DNA of 16,596 nucleotides from contig JBDKGV010000058.1 in the NCBI GenBank assembly GCA_039798005.1, positions 1 to 16,596 on the forward strand, read 5' to 3'. The stretch comes from JBDKGV01 sp039798005 (lineage in GTDB: Bacteria; Fibrobacterota; Fibrobacteria; UBA5070). The stretch's first letter is position 1, and each line of letters starts with the position of its first letter. The translations under genes and the position numbers were made by a program. Of the stretch, positions 1-5,525 are shown one piece after another. Under the pieces are notes generated by a model, which was given only the letters and a program-made list of their open reading frames with translations, did no database searches and had not been told where the DNA came from.

Positions 1-36
1 ACGAGAGATTTTGCGCATTATTTGATTCTACTCACG

Positions 37-110
37 GGGCGTTTAGCTCAGCGGTTTAGAGCATCTGCTTTACACGCAGAGGGCCATAGGTTCAAATCCT
101 ATAACGCCCA
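37..110 (+). tRNA. tRNA-Val (anticodon UAC)
   Basis: A full cloverleaf can be folded. The acceptor stem GGGCGTT (37-43) pairs with AACGCCC (103-109), followed by discriminator A110. The anticodon stem TCTGC/GCAGA encloses the loop TTTACAC with anticodon TAC at 71-73, which reads valine GUA/GUG codons. The T arm has the usual TTCAAAT loop closed by ATAGG/CCTAT. The 3' CCA is not encoded, so it must be added after transcription. It lies 35 nt upstream of a tRNA-Asp gene, and the two are probably cotranscribed; further tRNAs could lie before the window start. Confidence 0.97.
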
Positions 111-145
111 TCCGTTACGAATCGTGTCGTGAGAGTGACAGTTAT

Positions 146-219
146 GGGGTGGTAGCTCAGTTGGTTAGAGCGACGGCCTGTCACGCCGTAGGCCGCGGGT
201 TCAAGTCCCGTCCGTCCCG
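146..219 (+). tRNA. tRNA-Asp (anticodon GUC)
   Basis: The acceptor stem GGGGTGG (146-152) pairs with CCGTCCC (212-218), including two G-U pairs, and the discriminator is G219. The anticodon stem ACGGC/GCCGT encloses the loop CTGTCAC with anticodon GTC at 180-182. The T arm GCGGG/CCCGT has the loop TTCAAGT. No CCA is encoded. A strong hairpin terminator begins 3 nt after the gene, so this is the last member of the tRNA transcript. Confidence 0.97.
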
Positions 220-221
220 TC

Positions 222-257
222 AAAAAGACTCCTAGTCAATCGACTAGGAGTCTTTTT
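222..257 (+). terminator. Intrinsic terminator of the tRNA operon, bidirectional
   Basis: A perfect 16-bp stem (222-237 with 242-257) encloses a 4-nt loop AATC. The stem begins with five A and ends with five T, so it can work as a Rho-independent terminator on either strand. On the plus strand it ends the tRNA-Val/tRNA-Asp transcript. On the minus strand it would stop any transcript crossing the 258-627 island. Confidence 0.93.
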
Positions 258-627
258 CGTTTTGGTGATATGCCTGCGTTCCCAATGAGGAATCCAAGAT
301 TCCACATACGAACGGCACAAGATCCATCCGCAGGCTCGCCGTTTGATCTCTCGGCACACCCAGTGAAGAAGGAATGCCCGTCCTTCTTCTGTTGGGTTCA
401 ATCTCTTCGGGTCTGATTCCTCAAAGCTTGCTTCGTAGACCCGAAAGCGCTGGCCAAAGAAATACCTCGCAGCACTGCTGCGGGGTGGTTTATTGACTCC
501 CTTGCGCTTTTGCGTCGTGCTGGGGGCGCTAGAGTGCCGTGATCCATCGTTGGCTTCGTGGCTGATGCTTGTGACCTTGTGCGCCTCCGCAGGCCCTGTA
601 GGGAGTGCCCTTTCAAATGGAGTCAAC
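258..627. other. 370-bp hairpin-rich island without a convincing gene; candidate structured RNA
   Basis: No open frame here resembles a known protein. The stretch contains a series of strong dyads: GCCTGCG (272-278) with CGCAGGC (329-335), enclosing GGAATC (289-294)/GATTCC (298-303); GAAGAAGGA (365-373)/TCCTTCTTC (381-389); TTCGGGTCT (406-414)/AGACCCGAA (437-445); CCTCGCAGC (465-473)/GCTGCGGGG (477-485, one G-U); and GGCGC (525-529)/GTGCC (534-538). It is bounded by a minus-strand terminator on the right and a bidirectional one on the left. On the minus strand a TTGACT box (626-621) follows the right terminator, but I see no good -10 box after it. A leftward non-coding RNA of roughly 350 nt is one reading; a decayed repeat is another. 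A 142-codon minus-strand frame spans it but runs on into the terminator and the tRNA. Confidence 0.4.
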
Positions 628-656
628 AAAAAAGCCTGCCGCGGGTTGCGACAGGC
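628..656 (-). terminator. Intrinsic terminator after the SH3-like secreted protein gene
   Basis: On the minus strand GCCTGTCGC pairs with GCGGCAGGC (plus 648-656 with 634-642) through 9 bp including one G-U. The loop has 5 nt and six T follow (633-628). It lies 25 nt after the stop codon at 682, the expected place for that gene's terminator. Confidence 0.88.
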
Positions 657-681
657 CAGTTCTTGATGCGCTCAGCGGGTG

Positions 682-1143
682 TCAGTTGTTTTCGCCGTAC
701 TTCCGCTCGAGTGTTTCGCGGTCGATGTTGTCTTCGAAGCTGATCATCAGGGACAGATCACGATGGATTTGGAAGGCGACTGGGGGATCCGTGGCATCGT
801 CCATGATGTAGATCGCATTGGGATTGTCCAGATAGCCTTGGATTTGGCCTTCGCCGAGGTCGATGGATTGGCCTTCGCCCTTTTTCCAAGCCCGAACCGC
901 GGCCGCATCGATCCAGCCGACAAGGCCAGTGCCCGTCTTGATCTTGATCAGATTGTCCTTGGTGTCCAGCTCAAGCAGTGGCTCGCTCGTACCGGCCTGC
1001 ACAACGGGCGATTCGTCCTTGCTGTGCTCGGTGTTCATCCAGACGGGGATCGTGCCTTCCTTGGCCACCCAAAGGCGAGTGGTGTTGGCATAGGCTCCGC
1101 TCAGGAGCAACGAGACAAGCAATGTGAGAGTGCGGATCTTCAT
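682..1143 (-). CDS. Small exported protein with an SH3-like domain
   Basis: The product has 153 residues. It begins with a clear signal peptide: MKIR, then a hydrophobic stretch TLTLLVSLLLSGAYA, with likely cleavage after residue 20 (AYA-NT). Residues about 22-86 look like a bacterial SH3-type fold, with an early beta strand TRLWVAK and a later GLVGWIDAAAV resembling the conserved GWV strand of SH3b domains. Residues about 90-153 are acidic and unassigned, ending in FEDNIDRETLERKYGENN. It probably sits in the periplasm or on the cell surface, and a wall-binding role is a guess from the fold alone. The ATG at 1143 has GAGG about 8 nt upstream. It forms its own unit, with terminators on both sides. 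The family is not recognised. Confidence 0.82.
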   Translation of the reverse strand: MKIRTLTLLVSLLLSGAYANTTRLWVAKEGTIPVWMNTEHSKDESPVVQAGTSEPLLELDTKDNLIKIKTGTGLVGWIDAAAVRAWKKGEGQSIDLGEGQIQGYLDNPNAIYIMDDATDPPVAFQIHRDLSLMISFEDNIDRETLERKYGENN

Positions 1144-1166
1144 AGGGTTCCTCGTCTTGAATATAC

Positions 1167-1196
1167 GAAGAAGCCCCCGGGATTCCCGGAGGCTTC
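1167..1196 (-). terminator. Probable terminator of the carA-rlmB unit
   Basis: GAAGCC (1170-1175) pairs with GGCTTC (1191-1196). An inner run of C-G pairs (1177-1180 with 1186-1189) is separated from it by one C/A mismatch. On the minus strand the hairpin is followed by TTCGTATATTC, which is T-rich but not a clean T run. It lies about 40 nt after the methyltransferase stop and before the next minus-strand gene. Termination here is likely but less certain than at the other sites. Confidence 0.6.
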
Positions 1197-1234
1197 TGTG
1201 AGTTCCAATGGATATGTACTCGCCTTGAGTAAGG

Positions 1235-2827
1235 CTAGCTCAGGCCGCCACGCTGACGAACCGCTTCGTACAGGGCCAAGGAGGCCGCAACGGAGGTGTT
1301 GTAGCTCTGGAGACGCTCATCCATGGGCAGGCGCAAGAGCGTGGTGCAAGGGCGGCGCAGATGCGGCGGAAGGCCACGATCTTCACCACCGGCAACCAGG
1401 ACCATGGGTCCCTTGAGGTCGCACTTTTCAGGAAGCTCACCCGAGGCATCCAAGCCCACGATGGCAAAGCCCTTGGACGCGAGGTCCTTGAGCACGGCCT
1501 CGATGTCCGCAGGGCGGCTCACAGGCAGGCAAGACAGGGCGCCTGCCGATGTCTCGTCCACGATTCCCGTGAGACCGCAGCCACCCTTCTTGGGCAGAAT
1601 GAGGGCCTTGGCCCCCAATCCTACGGCAGAGCGGATGATTGCGCCGAGATTGCGAGGGTCTTCGATGGCGGCACCCATGATGACGATGGGATTTCCGCCT
1701 TCTTCGACATCTTCCAGAAGGATGCGGCGAAGTGGACCCCACTCGGTGTAGTCACGAGCATTGCACAAGGCGATGACGCCGCCGTGGCGGTGTCCTTCGC
1801 CCTTGATGTCCATCTGGCGCTGTTCGAGCTGCTGGCAGGGAATGCCCAAGTCCTCGGCCTTGGCCTGAAGCTTGTGGAGTTCCGGGCTGTTGGAGCCACG
1901 CAGAAGGAGCAAGCGCTGGACGCGGCCGGATTGGTTGTCCAGCAAACCTTCGACGGCGTGCAGACCTGCGACGATACCGGATTCGCCATCCGTCGGAGTC
2001 CAAGCCTTGGGCTCGGGGCCGCGCGACTTGTTGCGAGAACGGTAGCCGTCCATGTCGGTGTCGCGTTCCCGTGGGGCCGGAGCCTGCGCAGGGCGTGGCT
2101 CATAACGCTGGCCGGACTGGCGCGCTTGCCACTCGCGGTCTTCCTGCTGCTGACGATGACCGTCTACGGCAGGTGCCCAGCGTTCGGAGTCGGGAAACCC
2201 GTAGTTCTCATTGCGGGCGGCACGGTTCTGGTAGCTGCCGCGATTCTGGGTCGGGTCGGCCTGGAAGCGATCCTGGCGCGGAGAGAATCCACCCTCGGTA
2301 CGGGGCCTGTAACTGCCGCGATCTTGGGAGCCCGTGCTTGCCTGTGGGGCTGGCGGAAGGCCGGTGCCCTTGCCGTGGGCGCCACGGGCGGGAAACGGAT
2401 CTTGGCGCGGAGCAAAACCGCCCTCGCTGCGTGGCTTGAAGCCACCGCGATCTTGGGAATCGCCTTGAGGACGGTTGTTGCCGGGTACGAAGCGCCCTTG
2501 GCGAGCGGCAAAGCCGCCTTCGGAGCGAGGCTCGGCGCCGCGTGGGGCGAATCCGCCCTCGGAACGGGGCTTGAACGAACTGCGCTCTCCGCCGCCGAAA
2601 CTGGCCTGACGGGCATTGCGATCTTGGAAACTGCCCTCGCCACGGGGGGCGAAGCCGGCATTGCCTTGGGTGCGTTCGCCGCGAGGAGCCGGAGCTCCCT
2701 CACCGCGAGTCTTGAAATCGCCACGGGCCTTGCCGCCGCCGAAATCCTTGCCACCACCTTGGGGCTTGCCGCCGCGGTCATTGCCGCGATCGAACTTGCT
2801 GTGGTCGAATCCGCCGGAGCGCTTCAC
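1235..2827 (-). CDS. rlmB: RlmB/TrmH-type (SPOUT) rRNA 2'-O-methyltransferase with RG-rich N-terminal tail
   Basis: The product has 530 residues against about 245 for E. coli RlmB. Residues 1-280 are a low-complexity, basic, Arg/Gly/Pro/Gln-rich tail with repeated PR[ST]EGGF[AS] units. Residues about 284-363 form the substrate-binding domain (VAGLHAVEGLL, GHRHGGVIA). Residues about 378-528 form the knotted SPOUT domain: motif 1 DPRNLGAIIRSA (390-401), motif 2 GGEDRGLPPHL (480-490), motif 3 LPMDERLQSYNTSVAAS (500-516). The family uses S-adenosylmethionine to methylate a ribose 2'-OH; RlmB acts on G2251 of 23S rRNA. The exact target here is inferred, and a related TrmH-group enzyme is possible. 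Motif 3 reads SYNTS where RlmB has SLNVS, keeping the Asn. The start is GTG, overlapping the carA stop as GTGA, which suggests coupled translation. A later start would remove part of the tail. Confidence 0.9.
   Translation of the reverse strand: MKRSGGFDHSKFDRGNDRGGKPQGGGKDFGGGKARGDFKTRGEGAPAPRGERTQGNAGFAPRGEGSFQDRNARQASFGGGERSSFKPRSEGGFAPRGAEPRSEGGFAARQGRFVPGNNRPQGDSQDRGGFKPRSEGGFAPRQDPFPARGAHGKGTGLPPAPQASTGSQDRGSYRPRTEGGFSPRQDRFQADPTQNRGSYQNRAARNENYGFPDSERWAPAVDGHRQQQEDREWQARQSGQRYEPRPAQAPAPRERDTDMDGYRSRNKSRGPEPKAWTPTDGESGIVAGLHAVEGLLDNQSGRVQRLLLLRGSNSPELHKLQAKAEDLGIPCQQLEQRQMDIKGEGHRHGGVIALCNARDYTEWGPLRRILLEDVEEGGNPIVIMGAAIEDPRNLGAIIRSAVGLGAKALILPKKGGCGLTGIVDETSAGALSCLPVSRPADIEAVLKDLASKGFAIVGLDASGELPEKCDLKGPMVLVAGGEDRGLPPHLRRPCTTLLRLPMDERLQSYNTSVAASLALYEAVRQRGGLS
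2258..2707 (-). repeat. Degenerate in-frame repeats encoding PR[ST]EGGF[AS] units
   Basis: This covers residues about 41-190 of the methyltransferase. The unit PR[ST]EGGF[AS].R occurs at residues 87-95, 100-109, 132-141 and 175-184, and looser relatives (RGEGAPAPRG, PRGEGSFQDR) occur at 41-50 and 61-70. The DNA copies are similar but diverged, so the array is old or selected at protein level. It encodes a flexible, positively charged segment like RGG-type RNA-binding tails. The number of units may vary between strains. Confidence 0.75.
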
Positions 2828-3963
2828 TTCGCGGCCTTGGCGGCGCGGCGCTGGTGCACGTTGCGCGTGAACTCCTCAAAGAGATAATGGGCGTCCTGAG
2901 GGCCAGGACTGGCTTCGGGGTGGTATTGCACCGAGAAGACGGGAAGGGTCTTGTGGCGCATGCCGGCGACCGTGTTGTCGTTGAGATTGATGTGGCTGAC
3001 TTCCATGTGGGAGGGCATCGAGGGTGCATCCACGGCGAATCCGTGGTTTTGCGAAGAGATCTCGACCTTGAGGTTCTTGGTGTCCTGAACCGGATGATTG
3101 GCGCCGCGATGGCCGAACTTGAGCTTGTAGGTCTTGGCGCCTTGGGAAAGTCCCAGGATCTGGTGACCAAGGCAGATGCCGAAGACCGGGTACTTGGGAA
3201 CCAAGTCCTTGGCCGCAGCAATGGCGTACGGCACGGCATCCGGGTCGCCAGGCCCGTTGGAGAGGAATACGCCGTCCGGGTTCAGGGCCTCGACCACGGA
3301 GGCCGGAGTGCTGGCGGGAACGACATGAACACGGAAGCCTTGGGTGACGAGCTTGCGCAGGATGTTGCGCTTGATGCCGAAGTCGTAGGCGACCACCAGC
3401 GGGGCGTCCGTGGCGACGGCGGCGACCTTGCCGTCAAAGCGGAACTCGCCTTCGTGCCAGTCGTAGGCCTCCTTGGAGGTCACGCGCTCGACCATGTCGA
3501 TGCCGACGATGGACGGGACGGCGCGAGCCTTCTCAAGGGCCTGGGCGTCGGTGAAATCGGCGGGAAGGATCACGCCGCGCTGGGCACCCTTGGTGCGCAG
3601 GATGCGCACCAGCATGCGTGTGTCGATGCCGGAGATGCCGGGGACGTCGTAGTCCTTGAGGAAGTCGCTCAAGGTCTTGGCGCCACCGCGGTAGTTGGAG
3701 GCGACGGGAGACAGGTTGCGGACCACGAAGCCCTCGACCTGCACCTTCCCGGACTCCATGTCCTCGGGTGAGATGCCGTAATTGCCGATTTCCGGATAGG
3801 TCATCGTGACGACCTGACCGCAGTAGGACGGATCGGTGAGGACTTCCTGATAACCGGTCAGGGCCGTATTGAAGACAACTTCGCCCGCAGTTTCCCGCAC
3901 GGCTCCAAAGCCCTTGCCGCGAAAGATCGTGCCGTCTTCCAGAGCCAGGATTGCGTCAGACAT
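2824..3963 (-). CDS. carA: Carbamoyl-phosphate synthase small (glutaminase) subunit
   Basis: The product has 379 residues, normal for CarA. It hydrolyses glutamine and passes ammonia to CarB for carbamoyl phosphate, the precursor of arginine and pyrimidines. The N-terminal half carries the CarA signatures FNTALTGYQEVLTDPSY and GISGIDTRMLVRILR. The C-terminal half is a class I glutamine amidotransferase with FLSNGPGDPDA, the nucleophile elbow PVFGICLGHQ with its catalytic Cys, and the His/Glu pair in VQYHPEASPGP. The frame stays open far upstream, but the start is ATG at 3963: MSDAILALEDG matches the family N-terminus and GGGAG lies about 6 nt ahead. The extension passes through repeats and the divergent promoter region and is not coding. 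carB is not in this window. The gene after it is the rRNA methyltransferase, overlapping by 4 nt. Confidence 0.97.
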   Translation of the reverse strand: MSDAILALEDGTIFRGKGFGAVRETAGEVVFNTALTGYQEVLTDPSYCGQVVTMTYPEIGNYGISPEDMESGKVQVEGFVVRNLSPVASNYRGGAKTLSDFLKDYDVPGISGIDTRMLVRILRTKGAQRGVILPADFTDAQALEKARAVPSIVGIDMVERVTSKEAYDWHEGEFRFDGKVAAVATDAPLVVAYDFGIKRNILRKLVTQGFRVHVVPASTPASVVEALNPDGVFLSNGPGDPDAVPYAIAAAKDLVPKYPVFGICLGHQILGLSQGAKTYKLKFGHRGANHPVQDTKNLKVEISSQNHGFAVDAPSMPSHMEVSHINLNDNTVAGMRHKTLPVFSVQYHPEASPGPQDAHYLFEEFTRNVHQRRAAKAAK

Positions 3964-3985
3964 GAACACTCCCCAGTTTGAGTCT

Positions 3986-4012
3986 ATTGTATACGGGCGG
4001 GAAAGATACCAA
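3986..4012 (-). promoter_or_regulatory. Possible carA promoter
   Basis: On the minus strand TTGGTA (4012-4007) and TACAAT (3991-3986) resemble -35 and -10 boxes, but the spacer is only 15 nt. Transcription from here would leave a leader of about 16 nt carrying the ribosome-binding site. Weak call, from sequence only. Confidence 0.35.
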
Positions 4013-4052
4013 CACCGGGGCAGGAGCCACGAAAATGGATTGGGTTTCGTGG

Positions 4053-4161
4053 AACCGGCGCTGCGCGCCAGGGATGCCGCGTTCGCTTGCCATCTCCCAC
4101 CCCTGGCCCCTCCCATCCGGGAGGGGAACCAGGCAACCGGCGCTGCGCGCCAGGGATGCCG
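4053..4161. repeat. 27-nt direct repeat flanking a GC-rich hairpin
   Basis: An identical 27-nt sequence beginning AACCGGCGCTG occurs at 4053-4079 and 4135-4161. Each copy contains the small dyad GGCGC-TGC-GCGCC. Between the copies lies a long hairpin: CCTGG (4102-4106) then CCCCTCCC (4107-4114), loop ATCC, GGGAGGGG (4119-4126), a 2-nt bulge AA, then CCAGG (4129-4133), 13 bp in all. This looks like a REP-type dispersed intergenic repeat. No transposase or terminal target duplication is visible. Confidence 0.7.
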
Positions 4162-4437
4162 GCCGATAGGCCCAAGACCCTTTGGAGGCAAGCTCCCGCC
4201 CTGGTAGGGCGGGCCGGGGTGGTTGGAGCCTCCGAAGGGCTTGGCAGGCAGCCCGACCCGGCGGCGTGGAACGCAGCCGGGGGACGCCCGAAAGTGCAAA
4301 TGGTGGAAATGGAATTGGGCTGAAGTCAATGCCGGGTGAATGGATGTGACACGGATCACGACTTGGGTGCACTTCCTTGAACCGCATGGCGGACTACGGA
4401 TTTTTGGCGTAGCCTCTTGGATGACAGGTGCTCTTCT
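4162..4437. other. Rest of the carA / L,D-transpeptidase divergent spacer, with further dyads
   Basis: No gene is seen. A 7-bp hairpin CCCGCCC (4195-4201)/GGGCGGG (4207-4213) with a 5-nt loop lies next to the repeat pair. The part to about 4290 is very GC-rich and looks like the same repeat cluster. From about 4320 the composition becomes more ordinary, and TTGAAC (4377-4382) with the AT-rich ATTTTT (4400-4405) 17 nt later is a weak promoter candidate for the rightward gene. Confidence 0.4.
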
Positions 4438-4445
4438 GGAGGTGA
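4438..4445 (+). promoter_or_regulatory. Strong ribosome-binding site setting the start at 4450
   Basis: GGAGGTGA is a near-perfect anti-Shine-Dalgarno complement, with its GGAGG core 7 nt before ATG 4450. It decides against the in-frame start at 4417, which would put 11 charged and polar residues before the signal peptide. Confidence 0.85.
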
Positions 4446-4449
4446 TCCC

Positions 4450-5310
4450 ATGTGGAAACTCGGCCGTGTTTTTGGGGTGTCGATGGCTTGCTGCGTCACC
4501 TCGGCGGGTGCGGCGCTTCCTTTCAGTGCACGATCGGTCGAGGTGCAGGAAAGAACGGAGCCACGGCTGAAGGCGTCGTTTACCGAGGCTGGATTGGAGT
4601 GGGGGAACGGCGTCCACTTCCGGGCCTACAAGGACGAGGCGGTGTTCGAAGTGTGGGTCCGCAAGGGGAAACGCTACGAACTGTGGAGGCGTTATCCGAT
4701 CCTTGCCAGAGGAATCCCCGGGTGTGGTCCAAAGACGACCAAAGGTGATTTCTTCGTACCCGAAGGATTCTATCGGATCACGGCGTCTGAATTGCGACCC
4801 AACAGCCAGTATCACCTGGGCCTTGGGGTCGACTATCCCAACGAGGAGGATCGCAAGCTGGGGCGGACCGGGGCGGAGATCGTGATCCACGGGAGCGATG
4901 TTTCGATCGGGTGCATTGCTTTGGGGGATTCGGCCATCGAGGAGGTGTGGACGGTCGCGATTGCGGCCATGAACAAGGGACAGGCGAGCATTCCGGTCCA
5001 CATTTTTCCGTTCCGTATGGATGCGGCGGCAATGCGCTCGCACGAAGGGCATTTTGCCATCGGGTACTGGAAAAGGTTGGAACCCGCCTATCGCCAGTTT
5101 GAGCAGGACCGATCCTCGCCTGAGATGCTTGCGCTTGTGAAGCGGGAGTACATGGGAACGCCTGCCGAAGTTCGGCGGCAACGCGACGCCGCCAATCAAG
5201 CGGGGGCGGCATTCAAGGAGGCGGCCCGGAATTGCCGGGAGGAATATTTCAAGGCGAAGTATCCGCTGGGTCTGCGCGACGCCTTGTTTTCCGTACCGGA
5301 TGAGTTTTGA
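4450..5310 (+). CDS. Exported YafK/DpaA-type L,D-transpeptidase-fold murein enzyme
   Basis: The product has 286 residues. An N-terminal signal peptide is visible (MWKLGR, then a hydrophobic stretch VFGVSMACCVTSAGAA). The YkuD-type catalytic motif is HGSDVSIGC at about 147-155, with His147 and the Cys155 nucleophile. It follows the stretch GPKTTKGDFFVPEGFYRI, which is typical of the YafK group. After the catalytic site, HIFPFRM and YWKRLEPAYRQFEQ also match YafK, the E. coli enzyme (DpaA) that detaches Braun lipoprotein from peptidoglycan. The last 60 or so residues are predicted helical and charged. The likely role is cutting or forming bonds at diaminopimelate in periplasmic peptidoglycan; which reaction cannot be read from the sequence. 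The Cys pair in the signal peptide does not form a proper lipobox. It is transcribed away from carA, and no clear terminator follows. Confidence 0.88.
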   Translation: MWKLGRVFGVSMACCVTSAGAALPFSARSVEVQERTEPRLKASFTEAGLEWGNGVHFRAYKDEAVFEVWVRKGKRYELWRRYPILARGIPGCGPKTTKGDFFVPEGFYRITASELRPNSQYHLGLGVDYPNEEDRKLGRTGAEIVIHGSDVSIGCIALGDSAIEEVWTVAIAAMNKGQASIPVHIFPFRMDAAAMRSHEGHFAIGYWKRLEPAYRQFEQDRSSPEMLALVKREYMGTPAEVRRQRDAANQAGAAFKEAARNCREEYFKAKYPLGLRDALFSVPDEF

Positions 5311-5525
5311 GTCCCATTCCGTAGCGGCTTGACTCGTCGGAGGACCGTCAGTTCTTGATTCGTTGTTCTGAATCAAAAGTGTTCCAGAAGGTTGACTTGA
5401 TTGCAACTGATTCGCAATTGGGCACAGCCATGTTTGAAGGGTTATCGAGGCCGTAGGCGTTTGGGGAGATTTTCCCAAAGTGCGGACGGCCCCATGTTCC
5501 AGTCATCCATGGAGTCGTATCCAAA
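5311..5525 (+). other. Intergenic region upstream of the phytase-like/nucleotidase gene
   Basis: No gene is seen. Two dyads stand out: TTGATTC (5355-5361)/GAATCAA (5370-5376) with an 8-nt loop, and TTTGGG (5460-5465)/CCCAAA (5474-5479) with an 8-nt loop. Neither is followed by a T run, so they are not obvious terminators and could be protein-binding sites. A TTGACT box (5392-5397) could be a -35 element, but no good -10 follows at 16-18 nt. The ribosome-binding site is GGAG at 5511-5514, 11 nt before ATG 5526. Confidence 0.4.

Noticed and set aside
201..629. 142-codon minus-strand frame across the hairpin island
   Set aside because: It starts at a TTG without a good ribosome-binding site, runs through the terminator and into tRNA-Asp on the other strand, and its sequence resembles no known protein. 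The hairpins explain the region better.
1361..2887. 508-codon plus-strand frame opposite the rRNA methyltransferase
   Set aside because: Shadow frame produced by high GC and the Arg/Gly-rich repeats. It has no recognisable domain and lies opposite a protein with clear SPOUT motifs.
4053..4161. Repeat pair as insertion-sequence ends or a CRISPR array
   Set aside because: Only two copies, direct not inverted, with no transposase, no target duplication and no regular spacers.
4450..4530. Lipoprotein signal in the L,D-transpeptidase-fold protein
   Set aside because: The Cys pair in SMACC lacks the Leu at -3 and small residues of a lipobox; an ordinary signal peptide ending near AGAA fits better.
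3964..5478. N-terminal extension of the carA frame (to 884 codons)
   Set aside because: It crosses repeats, the divergent spacer and most of the L,D-transpeptidase gene on the other strand. The family N-terminus and ribosome-binding site place the start at 3963.
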